Assembly (NCBI GenBank): GCA_036743055.1
Contig: DAINQE010000024.1
Span: 1 to 30,432, forward strand
Direction: 5' to 3'
Source of the DNA: Sabulitectum sp036743055
GTDB lineage: Bacteria > Fermentibacterota > Fermentibacteria > Fermentibacterales > JCC-6
Length of the DNA stretch: 30,432 bases
Positions 1 through 7,875 of the stretch are shown piece after piece (position 1 is the stretch's first letter; every line of letters begins with the position of its first letter). Made by a program: the position numbers and the translations under genes. The notes under the pieces are model-generated. The model saw only the letters and a program-made list of their open reading frames with translations, was not told where the DNA came from and ran no database searches.

Positions 1-147
1 CAGAAGGTTCCTGAAGTAGCGCCATCGCCGCTCAGCCAGGGCTGCCAGGGGGAAAATGGCGAAACCGGCCAGCCACCTCTGCTGGCACAGGAAGGCCGAG
101 GCCGGTGAGGCCAGCAGCGCCGCAAGAACAAGCACGCCCCGCATCAT
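1..147 (-). CDS. Partial membrane protein, N-terminal 49 residues (unidentified)
   Basis: The reading frame opens with ATG-ATG at 147 and runs off the left edge of the window with no stop. Its ATG overlaps the TGA of the upstream pseudouridine synthase gene (ATGA), so translation is probably coupled. The visible protein starts with a hydrophobic stretch (MMRGVLVLAALLASPASA), then LAGFAIFPLAALAERRWRY: one or two membrane segments, the first possibly a signal sequence, followed by a basic cytoplasmic-type loop. The pattern of two short hydrophobic hairpins then Arg-rich loop recalls apolipoprotein N-acyltransferase (Lnt) N-termini, but 49 residues are too few to decide. I do not name it. Confidence 0.6.
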   Translation of the reverse strand, partial: MMRGVLVLAALLASPASAFLCQQRWLAGFAIFPLAALAERRWRYFRNLL

Positions 148-1133
148 GGGTCCGTTCCCTCGTAATGGGAGGCCAGTTTCTTCTGAACCAGCCTGAACTC
201 TATCGGAGGCGCCGAATGAAACTCCAGCTCCTCACCTGTGACAGGGTGAACGAAACCCAGGGTCTCGGCATGGAGCATCTGGTGGGTGGCCATCCTGACC
301 GCGTCAGAAACGAGCTCCCTGTTCTCCCTGGTTGAGGGGTATCCTTTGGGGCTGCACCCGCCGTACTTCCCGTCTGCTATTATGGAGCACTTCTTCACGG
401 AAGACATATGAACCCGTATCTGGTGCGTTCTGCCGGTCTCCAGCCTGCATTCGATAAGGCTGGAGAACCCATAGGGAGCGATCACCCTGTAGTTGGTTAC
501 CGCCCTTCTTCCACCTTGGACCACCGCCATCTTCTGACGGTTCCTGGGATCCCTTCCAATGGGGGCCTCTATCCTGCCCTCCTTCGGGGAGGGGATTCCC
601 CAGCAGAGGGCCACGTAGCGCCTCTTCACGGTGTGTGCGGCCAGCTGGGCGGCCAGGTGACGGTGCGTTTCGTCGCTCTTGGCCGCCATCATCAGACCGG
701 TGGTGTCCTTGTCCAATCTGTGAACGATGCCAGGGCGGAGTTCTCCGGAAATGCCTGAAAGGGAACCCCTGCAGTGAAAAAGGAGGGCGTTGACCAGTGT
801 GCCGTTCCTGGTGCTGGCGGTGGGATGCACCACCAGACCGGCATGCTTGTCCACCACTATCAGGTGCCTGTCTTCGTAGACTATGTCCAGGGGGATGTTC
901 TCGGGGACAAGGTCAATGGGCTCGGGATCGGGAACGCGGACCGCCACGATCTGCCCGTTTCTGAGCCTTGTGGACGGCTTCTCGGGGAAGGAGCCGTCCA
1001 CGCTCACATGACCGTTCCTGACCAGGGCGCTAATGTAGCTCCTGCTCAGCCCCAGGTCGTCCTGCAGGGCGAGAAAGCTGTCAAGCCTTATACCGGACTC
1101 GTCCTCCTCGACCTGATACTCAGGAATGCCCAA
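144..1133 (-). CDS. RluA/RluD-family 23S rRNA (or tRNA) pseudouridine synthase
   Basis: 329-residue enzyme that isomerises uridine to pseudouridine in structured RNA. The first ~65 residues form an S4 RNA-binding domain (GIRLDSFLA, then LSRSYISALVRNGHVSVDG). The catalytic domain follows, with VYEDRHLIVVDKHAGLVVHP and the RluA motif II GIVHRLDKDTTGLM, whose Asp is the catalytic residue, then RTHQIRVHM near the C-terminus. Length is typical of RluD. The start is TTG at 1133, chosen because the S4 domain begins about ten residues later and no ATG fits. It lies 5 bp after the PPIase stop and its own stop overlaps the next gene, so the three genes look co-transcribed. The exact RNA target cannot be read from sequence alone. 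Confidence 0.93.
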   Translation of the reverse strand: MGIPEYQVEEDESGIRLDSFLALQDDLGLSRSYISALVRNGHVSVDGSFPEKPSTRLRNGQIVAVRVPDPEPIDLVPENIPLDIVYEDRHLIVVDKHAGLVVHPTASTRNGTLVNALLFHCRGSLSGISGELRPGIVHRLDKDTTGLMMAAKSDETHRHLAAQLAAHTVKRRYVALCWGIPSPKEGRIEAPIGRDPRNRQKMAVVQGGRRAVTNYRVIAPYGFSSLIECRLETGRTHQIRVHMSSVKKCSIIADGKYGGCSPKGYPSTRENRELVSDAVRMATHQMLHAETLGFVHPVTGEELEFHSAPPIEFRLVQKKLASHYEGTDP

Positions 1134-1138
1134 CCAGT

Positions 1139-1624
1139 CTATTGCTCCCTGAGGATGAGATGGTAGCCGAACTGGGTCTCTACCACATCGGACATGCCGC
1201 CCACGGGAAGGGCGAATGCAGCTTCCTCGAATGCCGGCACCATGACGCCCCTGCCGAACTCACCCAGCATGCCGCCGTCCTGGCCTGAAGGGCAGTCGGA
1301 GTACTCGATCGCCGCCTGGACGAAAGTCAGTTCACCTGCCTGTATTCTCTGCTGGAGGTCCCTGATCGATTCTGCGGCTTCCTCCTGGGTTCTGTTGAAG
1401 GTCTGATCAACGGCGCAGCCGTCGTAGCATACGAGTATGTGCCTTGCAGTCACCACGCTTGGCGGTGTGTTCTCAACCGGTGTCTCTACAGTTTCCACTG
1501 TGTCGGCGACCTCCGTTGCATCATTGATGGTGGTATCCTCGGCATCCTCAGCCGGTTCTTCCTGGCCGCAGGCCAGCACCAGGGCAAGCGCCGCGAAGAG
1601 CCATAAGGCTTTTTTCATGTTCAT
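1139..1624 (-). CDS. Parvulin-type peptidyl-prolyl isomerase lipoprotein
   Basis: 161 residues. A lipoprotein signal peptide (MNMKKALWLFAALALVLAC, lipobox LVLAC with Cys19) predicts a lipid-anchored envelope protein. An acidic, low-complexity linker rich in Glu, Thr and Val (about residues 21-55) leads to a rotamase (PpiC/parvulin) domain: ARHILVCY at the start, then FVQAAIEYSDCPSGQDGGMLGEF and VVETQFGYHLI at the end. This is the standard order of a single parvulin domain that helps fold exported proteins. The extra Cys pairs (CYDGCAV and DCPSG) are unusual but their role is unknown. A clear AAAAGGAG lies 6-7 bp upstream of the ATG. First gene of a short minus-strand operon with the pseudouridine synthase. 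Confidence 0.9.
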   Translation of the reverse strand: MNMKKALWLFAALALVLACGQEEPAEDAEDTTINDATEVADTVETVETPVENTPPSVVTARHILVCYDGCAVDQTFNRTQEEAAESIRDLQQRIQAGELTFVQAAIEYSDCPSGQDGGMLGEFGRGVMVPAFEEAAFALPVGGMSDVVETQFGYHLILREQ

Positions 1625-1693
1625 ATCGATCTCCTTTTCTCGTGTGATGCGGAAAATGGTTCCGGAGGGGAAATATAGCCTCTTTCACCGGAG

Positions 1694-1723
1694 TTGACAC
1701 CGGGAGACCCCGCAACCGATAGT
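1694..1723 (+). promoter_or_regulatory. Candidate sigma70 promoter for the aminotransferase gene
   Basis: A perfect -35 hexamer TTGACA at 1694-1699 is followed after 18 bp by GATAGT (1718-1723, four of six matches to TATAAT). It sits about 75 bp upstream of the TTG start at 1797, in the gap between two divergent genes. Read by eye only; the -10 is weak. Confidence 0.5.
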
Positions 1724-1782
1724 ATCGTTGTTATGTTGTTTTGATGCTTTTCTCTCCAGTGCCATTTTTTGAATAGCGCAGA

Positions 1783-1790
1783 AAGGAGGT
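1783..1790 (+). promoter_or_regulatory. Strong ribosome binding site that fixes a TTG start
   Basis: AAGGAGGT, near-perfect anti-16S complement, 6 bp before the TTG at 1797. No ATG lies upstream in frame, and the next in-frame ATG would remove conserved N-terminal residues. This site decides the start of the aminotransferase. Confidence 0.85.
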
Positions 1791-1796
1791 CCAGAC

Positions 1797-2999
1797 TTGG
1801 ACCGAGCTTCCTATTTCAGCGACCGGGCGAACGGAATGAAGAGGTCGGTTATTCGAGAGCTTCTGAAGCTGACCAACAAGCCGGAGATCATATCATTTGC
1901 AGGTGGCCTGCCGGCGCCGGTGACCTTCCCTGTGGATTACGTCAAGAAGGCAGTTAACAAAGTGCTGGACGAGGAATCTGGAAAGGCCCTCCAGTACGGA
2001 GCCACCGAAGGTGACCCCAGGCTTAAGGGAAAACTCGCCGAGATCATGAGGAAGGACGGCATCGATGCCGACCCTGAGAGGGTCATGGTAACAACCGCCA
2101 GCCAGCAGGGCCTTGAACTCATGGCCAAGGTCTTCTTCAACCCCGGTGACACATGCGTGGTAGGGCTGCCCACATATCTCGGCGGTCTGCAGGCCATAAA
2201 GAGCTACGGTGGCGTTCCTGTGGGCGTGGAGCTGGACGAACACGGGATGATCCCTGAGAAGCTGGTGGAAACACTGGACCGTCTCGAGGCCGAGGGCAGA
2301 AGACCCAGGCTGATCTACATAATCCCGGATTTCCAGAACCCCGCCGGCGTTACCATACCCGCCGACAGAAGAAGGAAGATCGTCGAGATCGCCCGGGAGC
2401 GGGAGTACATAATAGTAGAGGACACCCCCTACAGGCAGATCAGGTTCCGGGGCGAACACCAGCCCACCTTCCAGAGCATGGCCCCGGAGCGTGTCCTGAG
2501 CCTCTACACCTTCTCCAAGATAATGCTTCCGGGGTTCAGGCTCGGCTGGGCCTACGGACCTGACTGGCTGGTTGACAAGATGGTCATGGCGAAGCAGTCC
2601 ATGGACCTCTGCACCCCTCCGTTCAACCAGGCCATCACCTACCACATGCTGGAGGCCGGCGCTCTTGAGGCGGGGCTCAAGGAGACCATCAAGCTCTACC
2701 ACCACAGGTGCGACCTGATGCTGGCGGAGCTTGAGAAGAACCTGGGCAGCACGCCGGGCGTAACCTGGACGAAACCAGAGGGGGGGCTTTTCCTCTGGCT
2801 TACCGTTCCCGAGGGCGTAAGCACCGACGACATCTTCGAGAAGGCCATCGAGGAGAACGTTGCCTACGTTCCCGGAAGCGCCTTCTTCCCCAACAACGAC
2901 AACCACCGTTCCATGAGGCTCAACTTCAGCTACTGCGACGACGACAAGATCATCGAGGGCTGCAGACGGCTGGGCAAGCTTATAAAGGAAGTCGTCTGA
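1797..2999 (+). CDS. PLP-dependent class I aminotransferase (LysN / 2-aminoadipate type)
   Basis: 400-residue fold-type I aminotransferase. The N-terminal ISFAGGLPAP and LQYGATEGDPRLK segments, PDFQNPAGVT and the PLP-lysine motif TFSKIMLPGFRLGW are characteristic of the branch containing LysN (2-aminoadipate transaminase) and promiscuous aromatic or branched-chain aminotransferases; the conserved carboxylate-binding Arg lies near the C-terminus (SMRLNFSY). It lacks the GntR DNA-binding domain of MocR regulators, so it is a free-standing enzyme. It transfers amino groups between an amino acid and 2-oxoglutarate in the cytoplasm; the substrate cannot be read from sequence. TTG start with a strong SD, its own promoter upstream and a strong terminator downstream: a single-gene transcription unit. 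Confidence 0.93.
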   Translation: MDRASYFSDRANGMKRSVIRELLKLTNKPEIISFAGGLPAPVTFPVDYVKKAVNKVLDEESGKALQYGATEGDPRLKGKLAEIMRKDGIDADPERVMVTTASQQGLELMAKVFFNPGDTCVVGLPTYLGGLQAIKSYGGVPVGVELDEHGMIPEKLVETLDRLEAEGRRPRLIYIIPDFQNPAGVTIPADRRRKIVEIAREREYIIVEDTPYRQIRFRGEHQPTFQSMAPERVLSLYTFSKIMLPGFRLGWAYGPDWLVDKMVMAKQSMDLCTPPFNQAITYHMLEAGALEAGLKETIKLYHHRCDLMLAELEKNLGSTPGVTWTKPEGGLFLWLTVPEGVSTDDIFEKAIEENVAYVPGSAFFPNNDNHRSMRLNFSYCDDDKIIEGCRRLGKLIKEVV

Positions 3000-3024
3000 C
3001 CTGACTTGACCTGCTCTGCTTCAT

Positions 3025-3053
3025 CCGGGGGCGGCAACGCCCCCGGTTCTTTT
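3025..3053 (+). terminator. Rho-independent terminator after the aminotransferase
   Basis: Perfect 8-bp GC stem CCGGGGGC (3025-3032) / GCCCCCGG (3039-3046) with a six-base loop, followed by TTCTTTT. It lies 26 bp after the stop codon. On the minus strand no T-run follows, so it acts mainly on plus-strand transcripts. Confidence 0.9.
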
Positions 3054-3054
3054 A

Positions 3055-4245
3055 TTACCGGAAGTCCCCTATGACTACCCGGCCAAGGAAGAGGTCGGCG
3101 TCCCCTCCCCCATCAGGTCTATGCTCTCCGATAACGTAGTATTCGCCTATTCCCCTCTCGAAGACCGCTGCGGGGATCTGGTCACCCTCCATGGGAATGG
3201 AGACCCCGAATATCCATTCTCCCTGGGGATCCGTCTCCGCGAGGAGAACGTCGATATCCTCGGTGGCGAAGCGCTCCCGTGAACCGTCCGCGGTCCAGCC
3301 GTGGCTGATTATCCTGCCATCCCAGTCCTGAAAGAGTCCAGTGAAGCATGTCTGATCCCTGTAGAGGTGGGCACTCTGCCAGGCGACGGACAGAGCTGGA
3401 TCGAACCTTGCAAGAAGGCCTCTGAGCTTCAGGGTGCCAAGCTGGTCGAAGGCCCCCGCGCAGATCATGTCGCCGTTATCCAGCTCCAGGAAGCCGTTGA
3501 TGACGGAAGTGAATTCGGAACCGGTTTCCAGGTAGGTGTTCCACATTTCGGTTCCGTCGGCGTCCAGCCTAGCAACGGCAACTCCGCCCATGAAAGCGTC
3601 CTCCTCGAAGCTCAGGAGAAAGGTGCCGTCTTCCAGCACCTCCATGGATGTATCCTCAAGCTGTAGTTCCGCCCGGGCTGGCAGTGTACGGAGGCCTGTG
3701 ATCACACCGCTTTCATCCAGCCTGCCGGTGAAGCAGTCCCTTCCTCCGGAATCATCTATTCCGGTTCCGGCGATGAGAAAAGAGCCGTCCTCAAGGGTTT
3801 CCATGGAGGTTACCGCCACTTCGGGATACTCCTCCAGACCGGTAACCGCGGTTTCGGTGAGAACTGCTTCGTCCCCTGGAGGGAGGGTCATCAGGGTCAC
3901 AGGACCGGGTCCCAGCCTGCTGCCAATCAGAGCGGCGAATCCGTTGTTAAAGAAGGAGCATTCCAGCCAGTGCTCTAGCACTCCTTCGTCGCTTTCAAGG
4001 AGCCTTCTTCCGGTTTCATTCCCGTACAGGTCCAGGTCCACGAGACTCCAGCTCCAGCTCATTTCCGACCAGTTGAAGACTACCACCCGGAATCCCTGCA
4101 GATCCCCGGTAATGATACATTCCAGGGGATGGTCGTCCCCGGGCCACGGAACCTCTTTGAATGATCTCCATTGAACCTCGTCGTCCGGAGTGTCAGACAC
4201 GGCGGAGGCAGAGATCATGATAAGCAGAGTCAGCACTTTCTTCAT
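3055..4245 (-). CDS. Secreted beta-propeller-like protein of unknown function
   Basis: 396 residues from the ATG at 4245, chosen because AAAGGGG lies just upstream and a signal peptide follows at once (MKKVLTLLIMISASAVS). The frame is open 16 codons further upstream, without a signal-like start. The mature protein repeats a blade-like unit several times: an Asp/Gly turn with hydrophobics (EDGSFLIAG, EDGTFLLSF, DNGDMICAG, WDGRIISHG) followed by an (A/G)R(L/F)D-x-(D/E/A)-G-type strand and often a Trp (TGRLDESG, VARLDADGTEMW, LARFDPALSVAW, LAETDPQGEW). This resembles delta-60/WD-like propeller repeats of extracellular proteins; no catalytic motif is visible. It is transcribed divergently from the diguanylate cyclase gene. 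Function unknown; the beta-propeller fold is inferred from the repeats. Confidence 0.75.
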   Translation of the reverse strand: MKKVLTLLIMISASAVSDTPDDEVQWRSFKEVPWPGDDHPLECIITGDLQGFRVVVFNWSEMSWSWSLVDLDLYGNETGRRLLESDEGVLEHWLECSFFNNGFAALIGSRLGPGPVTLMTLPPGDEAVLTETAVTGLEEYPEVAVTSMETLEDGSFLIAGTGIDDSGGRDCFTGRLDESGVITGLRTLPARAELQLEDTSMEVLEDGTFLLSFEEDAFMGGVAVARLDADGTEMWNTYLETGSEFTSVINGFLELDNGDMICAGAFDQLGTLKLRGLLARFDPALSVAWQSAHLYRDQTCFTGLFQDWDGRIISHGWTADGSRERFATEDIDVLLAETDPQGEWIFGVSIPMEGDQIPAAVFERGIGEYYVIGEHRPDGGGDADLFLGRVVIGDFR

Positions 4246-4286
4246 GATGGCACCCCTTTCCGGGTTAAACATACTCCAGCCGCCCT

Positions 4287-4313
4287 TTGACATGGAAGCC
4301 TTCTTTTAAGAAT
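4287..4313 (+). promoter_or_regulatory. Candidate promoter for the diguanylate cyclase gene
   Basis: TTGACA at 4287-4292 is a perfect -35 box. AAGAAT (4308-4313) is a possible -10 with four of six matches but a short 15-bp spacer. The TTG of this box could be mistaken for a start codon; reading it as a promoter supports the later GTG start at 4350. Confidence 0.35.
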
Positions 4314-4349
4314 GTATTGGTTGCACCTTCAGGAAAGGAAAGAACACCG

Positions 4350-5957
4350 GTGAACTCCCCTGTTGGAAGCCTGCTGGAGAGGAAGCGACTGATAGAGAGG
4401 ATAGACTCCCTTAATCAGAGGGCCCTTTCCCTCTCCACCGACAGACCCTCCGAGAGCCTGGATGTAGCCGGCAAGGCGGAGGCCCTGGCACTTGGGGCGG
4501 ACTATCCCAGGGGAACCGCAGCAGCCGCACACACTACCGCCCTCTATCATCTCAGGAGCGGAGACCTGCAGTCAGCGGTGAAGAAGGGCAGGGAAGCCCT
4601 GGACATCTTCACCGAACTCCAGGACAGGGACGGGATCAGCAGCACGCTGAACACCCTGGGCATTGCCTACAGGAACATCGGAAGTTTCGACAGGGGTCTG
4701 GACTGCCTGATGAGATCGCTGAAGATCGAATCGGCAAAGAACAACCTCAGGAACCTGGTGAAACTGTACGGTAACATCGGGAACATCTTCGACAGCATGG
4801 GCCAGTACAGCGACGGGCTCCAGTACTACACGAAATGCCTGTCCATCGCCGAGCAGCTGGCCGACGAGAACGCCACCGCCGACGCCCACTCGAACCTTGG
4901 AACCTGTTACCATCATCTCGGGGAGTACGAAAAGAGCGCGAAGTACCACAGAAGGGCCCTCAAGATACGCGAGTCCCAGGGTGACGAACACGGTATTTCC
5001 ATCTGTCTCAATAATCTCGGCATGATTTACGAGCACCAGGGAAAGCATCAGAGGGCACTGAAGTACTACCACAAATCCCTGGACATCAAGGTCCGGCTGA
5101 ACATGAAGCTGGAGACGGCCAGGATGTGCAACACCATTGGAAGCCTCTGCACCATGCTTGGAAAGCATGAGGAAGCCTCGGAGTACCTGGAACGGGGCAG
5201 AAGGCTCGCAGGTGAGGTCAACTCCCAGACCGCTATAAGGGAGAACCTGGCCTGTCTTGCCAGCCTGGCCAGCGCAAAGGGGGACTGGGAGAACGCGTTC
5301 AGGAACCATCTGGCCTTCCACAAGCTCGACAAGCAATTGTTCAACTCCACCAGGATAGCAAGCATGGAAGCACAGCTCGAGATCATGACCAGCGAACTCT
5401 ACTCCGCCAACAGAAAGCTTGAGGATGCCAACGCCAAACTGAGTACCATGTCCGTGACCGACGGCCTGACAGGGATAAGCAACAGGCGCAGGTTCGAGGA
5501 TTACCTGGGAACCGAGTGGAACAGGTGCATGAGAAGGTCCGCCCCCATTTCCCTTATAATGGTGGACATAGATTTCTTCAAGCTCTACAACGACACCTAC
5601 GGCCACATAACCGGGGACCAGTGCCTGAAGACGGTTGCGGAGGCCCTGGCCTCCACGGCCAGGAGGTCAACCGACCTGGTGGCCCGTTACGGAGGAGAAG
5701 AGTTCGCAATAGTGCTCTCCGACACCGACTCCCGGGGAGCGGTTCAGGTGGCCAGGGCGGCTTCCTGCGCGGTACGGACCCTGGGAATACCCCATTCCGC
5801 ATCCAGGATCTCCGACAGGGTCACAGTGAGCATAGGGCTGGCAACGATGGTGCCCGGAGCCCAGGATCCCTGCAGCGATCTGGTGAGCAGGGCGGACAGG
5901 GCCCTGTACTTCTCCAAGACCCATGGCAGGGACAGGATAACCATGTACGACAGCTGA
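4350..5957 (+). CDS. TPR-repeat diguanylate cyclase (GGDEF) with intact I-site
   Basis: 535 residues from a GTG preceded by AGGAAAGG; a longer frame from TTG 4287 has no SD and overlaps a -35-like box. Residues ~30-330 hold a row of tetratricopeptide repeats of the 40-residue type (for example NTLGIAYRNIGSFDRGLDC, SNLGTCYHHLGEYEKSAKY, NNLGMIYEHQGKHQRALKY). A short coiled coil (~335-365) and the linker SVTDGLTGISNRR lead to a GGDEF domain. The active-site signature is GGEEF at 448-452, with the inhibitory RxxD (RSTD, 439-442) exactly five residues before it. It should therefore make cyclic di-GMP from two GTP and be product-inhibited. No membrane segment: a cytoplasmic enzyme whose TPR array likely senses a protein or peptide partner. 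Confidence 0.92.
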   Translation: MNSPVGSLLERKRLIERIDSLNQRALSLSTDRPSESLDVAGKAEALALGADYPRGTAAAAHTTALYHLRSGDLQSAVKKGREALDIFTELQDRDGISSTLNTLGIAYRNIGSFDRGLDCLMRSLKIESAKNNLRNLVKLYGNIGNIFDSMGQYSDGLQYYTKCLSIAEQLADENATADAHSNLGTCYHHLGEYEKSAKYHRRALKIRESQGDEHGISICLNNLGMIYEHQGKHQRALKYYHKSLDIKVRLNMKLETARMCNTIGSLCTMLGKHEEASEYLERGRRLAGEVNSQTAIRENLACLASLASAKGDWENAFRNHLAFHKLDKQLFNSTRIASMEAQLEIMTSELYSANRKLEDANAKLSTMSVTDGLTGISNRRRFEDYLGTEWNRCMRRSAPISLIMVDIDFFKLYNDTYGHITGDQCLKTVAEALASTARRSTDLVARYGGEEFAIVLSDTDSRGAVQVARAASCAVRTLGIPHSASRISDRVTVSIGLATMVPGAQDPCSDLVSRADRALYFSKTHGRDRITMYDS

Positions 5958-5993
5958 TCGTACCAACCGGGTCTGTTCAATCCCTGTTCCGGC

Positions 5994-6002
5994 TGATATG
6001 TT
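5994..6002 (+). promoter_or_regulatory. Candidate extended -10 promoter for the DHOD-like gene
   Basis: TGATATGTT: a TGN extension (5994-5996) directly before TATGTT (5997-6002), about 45 bp before the ATG at 6047. No good -35 is seen. The 89-bp gap before this gene holds no terminator, so read-through from the GGDEF gene is also possible. Confidence 0.3.
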
Positions 6003-6046
6003 CTCCCCAGAAAAATCCAAGCAAACAAAGAGAAGGGAAACCGCAG

Positions 6047-7021
6047 ATGGACCTTTCAACGGTATACATGAGCCTGAAACTTCGCAATCCCTTGATAGTT
6101 GGCAGCTCCGGCCTTACCGGCTCAGTGGAGAAAGTGAAGCAATGCGCCGACGCCGGCGCAGGGGCCGTTGTCCTCAAATCACTCTTCGAGGAGCAGATAG
6201 AGGCGGAGCTGGGTCACCTGTCCGGTGACAGATGGTACCCCGAAGCCGCCGACTACATCGACAACTATGGCATGGAGAACGCCCTGGGCAAGTACCTGGA
6301 ACTCCTGGAAGGCTCCAGGAAGGCCACTGACATACCGGTGATACCCAGCATACACTGCTTCGGCACCGGGAAATGGGTGGAGTTCGCCAGGAAACTCGAG
6401 AACGCCGGAGCTTCTGCCATAGAGCTCAACGCCTTCATCCTTCCCTCGGATCCCAGGAGGACTGGCAGGGAGAACGAAAACGTCATCCTGGACATCGTCA
6501 GCGACATCAAATCCCAGGTGTCCATCCCGGTTGCTGTGAAACTGGGTTCGCACTTCTCCAGCATCTCTAGCTTCATCAGGGAGCTCGACGGGAACGGGGT
6601 CGACGGTATAGTCCTCTTCAACCGGTTCTTCAGCATTGATTTCGATATAGACAATCTGAAGGTCATCGACGGCTCCCCCTACTCCAGCCCTGAGGAGACA
6701 CAGGCGGTGCTCAGGTGGACCAGCCTTCTTTCACCCATGGTATCCTGCGACCTCTGCTCCACAACGGGGATCCACGACGGAGCAGCCGTGGTGAAGCACC
6801 TCCTCGCCGGCGCAAGCGCTGTTCAGGTCTCCTCCGCCATTTACCTTAACGGTCTGGGGATCATGGCCAGGATGCACGGATTCCTCGCCGGATGGATGAA
6901 GGACCACAACTATGGCTCCGTCGATGAGTTTCGGGGAAGGCTCTCCGCTTCCAGATCCGGCAATCCCGCAGAGGTCAGCCGTGTTCAGTTCATGAAGACC
7001 TCGGTGAGGGCCCAGGACTAG
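6047..7021 (+). CDS. Dihydroorotate dehydrogenase-like flavoprotein (not canonical PyrD)
   Basis: 324-residue TIM-barrel flavoprotein. The start ATG at 6047 has GAAGGGAAA upstream; the frame is open far upstream but that part overlaps the GGDEF gene. The N-terminus LSTVYMSLKLRNPLIVGSSG, the substrate-side VDGIVLFNRF and the C-terminal FMN-phosphate loop (HLLAGASAVQVSSAIY) fit COG0167. Canonical DHODH carries a catalytic Cys or Ser in a loop after ELN (NxSCPN type); here that loop reads IELNAFILPSDPRRTG, so the usual base is missing. This is typical of the widespread 'dihydroorotate dehydrogenase-like' subfamily and argues against a simple pyrimidine role. The true substrate is unknown. Its TAG overlaps the opposing transporter stop within a shared CTAG. 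Confidence 0.85.
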   Translation: MDLSTVYMSLKLRNPLIVGSSGLTGSVEKVKQCADAGAGAVVLKSLFEEQIEAELGHLSGDRWYPEAADYIDNYGMENALGKYLELLEGSRKATDIPVIPSIHCFGTGKWVEFARKLENAGASAIELNAFILPSDPRRTGRENENVILDIVSDIKSQVSIPVAVKLGSHFSSISSFIRELDGNGVDGIVLFNRFFSIDFDIDNLKVIDGSPYSSPEETQAVLRWTSLLSPMVSCDLCSTTGIHDGAAVVKHLLAGASAVQVSSAIYLNGLGIMARMHGFLAGWMKDHNYGSVDEFRGRLSASRSGNPAEVSRVQFMKTSVRAQD

Positions 7022-7860
7022 CCCCTCCTGGAAACGTGCCAGCTTCCCGCGGCGGAAAGAAGCAACCCCGCAGCGAAGTGAAGAGTGGGTGCCTCGTCTA
7101 TGATCGCCACCGCCAGAACCGTGGCGACCGCTGGTTTCATGAGGAACATGGTGGAGGCGTTACCCGCTCCCATGTTCTTTATTGTGCTGATGTAGGCAAC
7201 ATAGCCAACACCGCTCACACCTGCGCCGAGATAAAGGAATACCGTCAGATGGGGACCCAGGGGAGCAGGGCTGAGGCTTACCCCGTTGAGAAGCAGCCAT
7301 ACCGCCAGACCGGCAAGCCCGAAGGCGAAGGAAACTGTGTTCACCGTGAAGGGATCAGCCTTCAAGGAGGCCTTTCGGCCCAGTATCGTGTAAATGGAGA
7401 ATGCTACCGCCGCAAGCAGTGCGTACACCGTACCCTTGTCAACTGTCATCGTGTGGGCGCCTGTAACGAGGATAAGCCCTGCCAAACCTGTCACGAGACC
7501 GGCTATGCGCCTTCGCCCCAGTTTCTCCCAGCCCAGGGCCCAGGCTATAACGACCACAGTCACCGGATTGAAGCAGAAAACGGCGGCGGCCCTGGCGGCC
7601 TGGGTGTGCTTTACTGCCAGCTGAAGAAGAGCCATGCTGAGAAATGTGTTGAGTAGGCCCATCACCGCAAGGATCAGCAGTGACCTTCGGTCGGGGAGCG
7701 GTTTTCTTCTGGCCGCCATGAATGAACCCACAACGGCAAGACCGCAGGCAAACCTCCAGAAGGTTAGCACCATGGGGTCCACAGTGCCCATGAGAGGCTT
7801 GCTGAAGACCTCCATGGAGGCAAAGAGAAACAGTGTGACGAAGTAGGTTACTATCTTCAG
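7018..7860 (-). CDS. EamA/DMT-superfamily transporter, probable CTG start
   Basis: Ten-TM drug/metabolite transporter with two EamA repeats; the second begins near GTVYALLAAVAFSIYTILGRKA. If translation began at the only in-frame ATG (7815; 265 residues), half of TM1 would be lost: the upstream codons encode VLKIVTYFVTLFLFAS, which completes TM1 before MEVFSKPLM. No ATG, GTG or TTG exists in frame back to a stop, but CTG at 7860 has GGAG five bases upstream, giving 280 residues. I chose this start by inference. It moves a small metabolite or amino acid across the inner membrane; substrate unknown. It is the last gene of the glycolytic operon, 54 bp after PGK-TIM, and its leader contains a 10-bp-stem hairpin. 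Confidence 0.85.
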   Translation of the reverse strand: MKIVTYFVTLFLFASMEVFSKPLMGTVDPMVLTFWRFACGLAVVGSFMAARRKPLPDRRSLLILAVMGLLNTFLSMALLQLAVKHTQAARAAAVFCFNPVTVVVIAWALGWEKLGRRRIAGLVTGLAGLILVTGAHTMTVDKGTVYALLAAVAFSIYTILGRKASLKADPFTVNTVSFAFGLAGLAVWLLLNGVSLSPAPLGPHLTVFLYLGAGVSGVGYVAYISTIKNMGAGNASTMFLMKPAVATVLAVAIIDEAPTLHFAAGLLLSAAGSWHVSRRG

Positions 7861-7865
7861 GACAG

Positions 7866-7869
7866 CTCC
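7866..7869 (-). promoter_or_regulatory. Shine-Dalgarno GGAG for the proposed CTG start of the EamA gene
   Basis: Minus-strand GGAG lies five bases before CTG at 7860-7858. It is the only SD-like site near the beginning of the conserved first membrane helix. Confidence 0.45.
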
Positions 7870-7875
7870 AGGATC

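Noticed and set aside
1893..2906. Long open frame on the minus strand opposite the aminotransferase gene
   Set aside because: It is entirely antisense to a clear enzyme; the translation is low-complexity, with no domain or SD. It arises from GC-rich codon bias.
4287..4349. TTG at 4287 as start of the diguanylate cyclase
   Set aside because: No SD, and the TTG is part of a TTGACA -35-like box. GTG 4350 has a better SD.
4572..5606. 344-codon minus-strand frame opposite the TPR-GGDEF gene
   Set aside because: Antisense to a gene with intact repeats and catalytic site; no recognisable protein.
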